8,531 nucleotides of DNA from Muribaculaceae bacterium (GTDB taxonomy: Bacteria > Bacteroidota > Bacteroidia > Bacteroidales > Muribaculaceae), in assembly GCA_016302215.1 (NCBI GenBank), contig JAEDNZ010000077.1, positions 1-8,531 on the forward strand, given 5' to 3'. The position numbers and the translations under genes were made by a program. Numbering within the stretch: the stretch's first letter is position 1; every line of letters begins with the position of its first letter. Shown here piece after piece: positions 6,676 through 8,531 of the stretch. Under the pieces are notes generated by a model. That model had not been told where the DNA came from and made no database searches. It saw nothing but the letters and a program-made list of their open reading frames with translations.

Positions 6676-7875
6676 CTATTTGATGGCGGCGAGGCCTCCT
6701 TGTGCGGTCTCTTTGTAGAGGGAGGGTATGTCGTGGCCGGTCTGCTTCATAACCTCGACGATGCGGTCAAAGGTGACGGAGTGTCGGCCGTCGGAGAATG
6801 CGGCGTAGAGGTTGGCGTCGAGGGCACGTGCGGCGGCGTATGCGTTTCGCTCGATGCAGGGTATCTGGACGAGGCCGCAAACGGGGTCGCAGGTGAGGCC
6901 TAAGTGGTGTTCGAGGCCCATTTCGGCGGAGTATTCTATTTGTGCGGGAGTGCCACCGAATAGCTGCGAGGCTGCGGCAGCGGCCATGGCGCAAGCCACG
7001 CCAACCTCGCCCTGGCATCCTACTTCGGCGCCGGAGACAGAGGCGTTGTGTTTGACCACATTGCCGAACAGGCCTGCTGTGGCGAGCGCACGGAGTATGC
7101 GCTGCTCTCTGAAGCCTTTTGAGGTGTGGAGGTGGTAGAGTACGGCTGGAACGATGCCGCAAGAGCCGCATGTGGGAGCTGTGACGATGCGTCCGCCGGC
7201 GGCGTTTTCTTCGCTTACGGCGAGTGCGTAGGCATATACGAGGCCACGGCTTTTGAGGGAGCTGTTGTAACCGGCGGCGTGGACGTAGTAGCTGACGGCC
7301 TTTCGGCGGACGCCGAGGCCGCCGGGGAGCACTCCCTCGGCTTCGATGCCACGCTCTACGGCTTCTTTCATGACGTGCCACACCTCGGCGAGGTATGCCC
7401 AGATGGAGTGTCCCTCGTAGGTGTCAACGTATTCCCAGTAGGAGCGGCCGGAGTCTTCGCACCACTGCTGTATGTCTTTGATTTTAGACAGGGGATAGAT
7501 TGAGACGGCAGGGGAGCGAGGCTGTCCTTGCTCCACGATGTCGCCTCCGCCGATGGAATATACTGTCCATGGGGCTCCCATGGCATTGCCGCCGGCATCG
7601 ATGGCGGTGAATGTCATGCCATTGGTGTGAAAGGGGAGGACGGTGTCGGGTAGCCATTCGATGTCGGTGGGTCCGATTGGGCTAAGGGCATCAATGATGG
7701 CTTTGTCGGTGAGGTGTCCTCGGCCAGTGGCGGCGAGAGAGCCGTAGAGAGTGACTTTGAAGCGAGCGGCGCCGGGGTGTCGCGAGCCGAAAATGAGGGC
7801 GGCCTTTCGAGGCCCCATTGTGTGGGAGCTCGAAGGGCCGCAGCCTATCTTATAGAGTTGACGGATTGACTCCAT
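6676..7875 (-). CDS. sdaA: L-serine ammonia-lyase (L-serine dehydratase), iron-sulfur, single-chain
   Basis: This enzyme deaminates L-serine to pyruvate and ammonia with a [4Fe-4S] cluster rather than PLP, feeding serine carbon into central metabolism in the cytoplasm. It has 399 residues, with the beta domain (about 1-155, including GPSSSHTMGP at 13-22) fused to the alpha domain (about 160-399). Alpha-domain hallmarks are APTCGSCGIVPAVL, HNASVSGAEVGCQGEVG and CDPVCGLVQIPCIERN. Cys287, Cys329 and Cys340 have the 42- and 11-residue spacing I recall for the cluster cysteines of the Legionella enzyme. The chain ends soon after SLYKETAQGGLA without the C-terminal cysteine found in some relatives. 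ATG 7875 places the SSSHT motif at its usual distance from the start. The transporter gene ends 29 bp upstream on the same strand, so co-transcription is likely. The symbol follows common usage for this family. Confidence 0.95.
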   Translation of the reverse strand: MESIRQLYKIGCGPSSSHTMGPRKAALIFGSRHPGAARFKVTLYGSLAATGRGHLTDKAIIDALSPIGPTDIEWLPDTVLPFHTNGMTFTAIDAGGNAMGAPWTVYSIGGGDIVEQGQPRSPAVSIYPLSKIKDIQQWCEDSGRSYWEYVDTYEGHSIWAYLAEVWHVMKEAVERGIEAEGVLPGGLGVRRKAVSYYVHAAGYNSSLKSRGLVYAYALAVSEENAAGGRIVTAPTCGSCGIVPAVLYHLHTSKGFREQRILRALATAGLFGNVVKHNASVSGAEVGCQGEVGVACAMAAAAASQLFGGTPAQIEYSAEMGLEHHLGLTCDPVCGLVQIPCIERNAYAAARALDANLYAAFSDGRHSVTFDRIVEVMKQTGHDIPSLYKETAQGGLAAIK

Positions 7876-7904
7876 TCAGTGTCGTTGAGAGGGGTGTATG
7901 GCGG

Positions 7905-8531
7905 TTACTCGGCGGGGTCAGGCGCAGCTTGCTGCGAGCCGAATGTCTCTTTGATAATCCACACGGCAGCGGCACCGCATATGAGCAGTATGCCTGAAAC
8001 CATGAGCATGAACACAGTCTGCGGGGCACCGTTAGCGCCGATGGGGAAGCAGTGGAGTATGGCTCCACCGCAGAGGGCGGCGATGATCTGAGGCAGACAG
8101 ATGGTGCAGTTGAAGAGGCCGAGGTATGTGCCGATGTTTCCTCCGGAGAGTGCGTTGGTGAGGATTGTGAATGGCATGGCGAGCATGGCAGCCCAGGCGC
8201 ATCCCATAAGGGCGTAGCTTACGCCGAGGAGGTATTGGTTAGTGATGAAGAATACCGAGATGAAGCCAATGGCGCCGATGAGGAGGCTGAGCGAGTAGCC
8301 GAGCTTGCGGTTACGGAACCAAGCGAGAGCGACGGCCCAGAGCACGGCGGCGATGGCCTGAATGGCCAGGAGGTTACCGTTCCAGTCGCCGGCGTCTTGG
8401 TAGGCCTTAGTGGCGGGGTTGAGCACGGTCTTGTAGTTGAGCTGCATGGCGTCAGTGTTGGTTACGGCGGGGAGCTGCTCTGTCTGCTCGAGGGTGTATT
8501 CGCCGGTGGCATCGTTCTTCTTTGCGATGTG
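7905..8531 (-). CDS. MFS transporter, SLC45-like, C-terminal part (5'-truncated by window edge)
   Basis: This is the C-terminal part of a major facilitator superfamily permease in the inner membrane. The frame is open to the last base of the window (208 visible residues); an ATG at 8447 is internal and probably not the start. The first 50 or so residues are a polar, charged loop, perhaps between helices 7 and 8. Five hydrophobic helices follow at about 53-72, 77-97, 100-125, 134-158 and 170-193, fitting MFS helices 8-12. The motif MPFTILTNALSGG followed by IGTYLGLFNCTICLPQI resembles the SLC45-like sugar transporters common in Bacteroidetes. The substrate cannot be told from this fragment. 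It has a short polar C-terminal tail. Being 29 bp upstream of the serine dehydratase suggests one transcript, but not necessarily one pathway. Confidence 0.88.
   Translation of the reverse strand, partial: HIAKKNDATGEYTLEQTEQLPAVTNTDAMQLNYKTVLNPATKAYQDAGDWNGNLLAIQAIAAVLWAVALAWFRNRKLGYSLSLLIGAIGFISVFFITNQYLLGVSYALMGCAWAAMLAMPFTILTNALSGGNIGTYLGLFNCTICLPQIIAALCGGAILHCFPIGANGAPQTVFMLMVSGILLICGAAAVWIIKETFGSQQAAPDPAE

Noticed and set aside
6767..7381. 204-codon open frame on the - strand in another frame of sdaA
   Set aside because: It is extremely Arg/Pro-rich and overlaps the conserved core of the serine dehydratase; a frame shadow.
8445..8447. ATG as the start of the transporter
   Set aside because: The frame is open to the window end, and starting here would leave only five helices of an MFS protein.

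Overview
This window looks like an ordinary housekeeping stretch of a chromosome from a GC-rich member of the Bacteroidales. A Muribaculaceae-like gut bacterium is my best guess. The evidence is a single-chain L-serine ammonia-lyase, an SLC45-like MFS transporter, a NhaA with an enlarged loop, the absence of Shine-Dalgarno sequences before the genes, and a good Bacteroidetes-type promoter (TTTG, 20 bp, TAnnTTTG) before lepA. The family-level placement is inference only.

Layout: the left part (1-3178) is read on the + strand and carries a DNA-metabolism cluster. It holds the 3' part of xseA (exonuclease VII large subunit, cut by the window edge), xseB (small subunit) and recQ (full-length RecQ helicase). 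The gaps are 38 and 29 bp, so one transcript is likely. The right part (3200-8531) is read entirely on the - strand. In transcription order it holds the 3' part of an MFS transporter (cut by the window edge), a complete iron-sulfur L-serine ammonia-lyase, lepA (elongation factor 4) and nhaA (Na+/H+ antiporter). recQ and nhaA converge with stop codons only 21 bp apart, inside a perfect 9-bp inverted repeat.

How the genes work together: ExoVII and RecQ both act on single-stranded or unwound DNA, so the left cluster is a plausible repair unit. On the right, the transporter and serine dehydratase are 29 bp apart and probably co-transcribed. lepA has its own promoter in a 129-bp spacer rich in short tandem repeats. 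nhaA follows lepA after 131 bp, through a possible stem-loop and then an AT-rich leader.

I found no RNA genes, CRISPR arrays, insertion sequences, phage genes, toxin-antitoxin or defence genes, and no stretch over 300 bp without a gene. I see no undescribed biological system here. The points worth a second look are small: the repeat- and palindrome-bearing lepA promoter region, the hairpin shared by the recQ and nhaA ends, the cysteine-free C-terminal tail of the serine dehydratase, and a skewed isoleucine codon choice in xseA.
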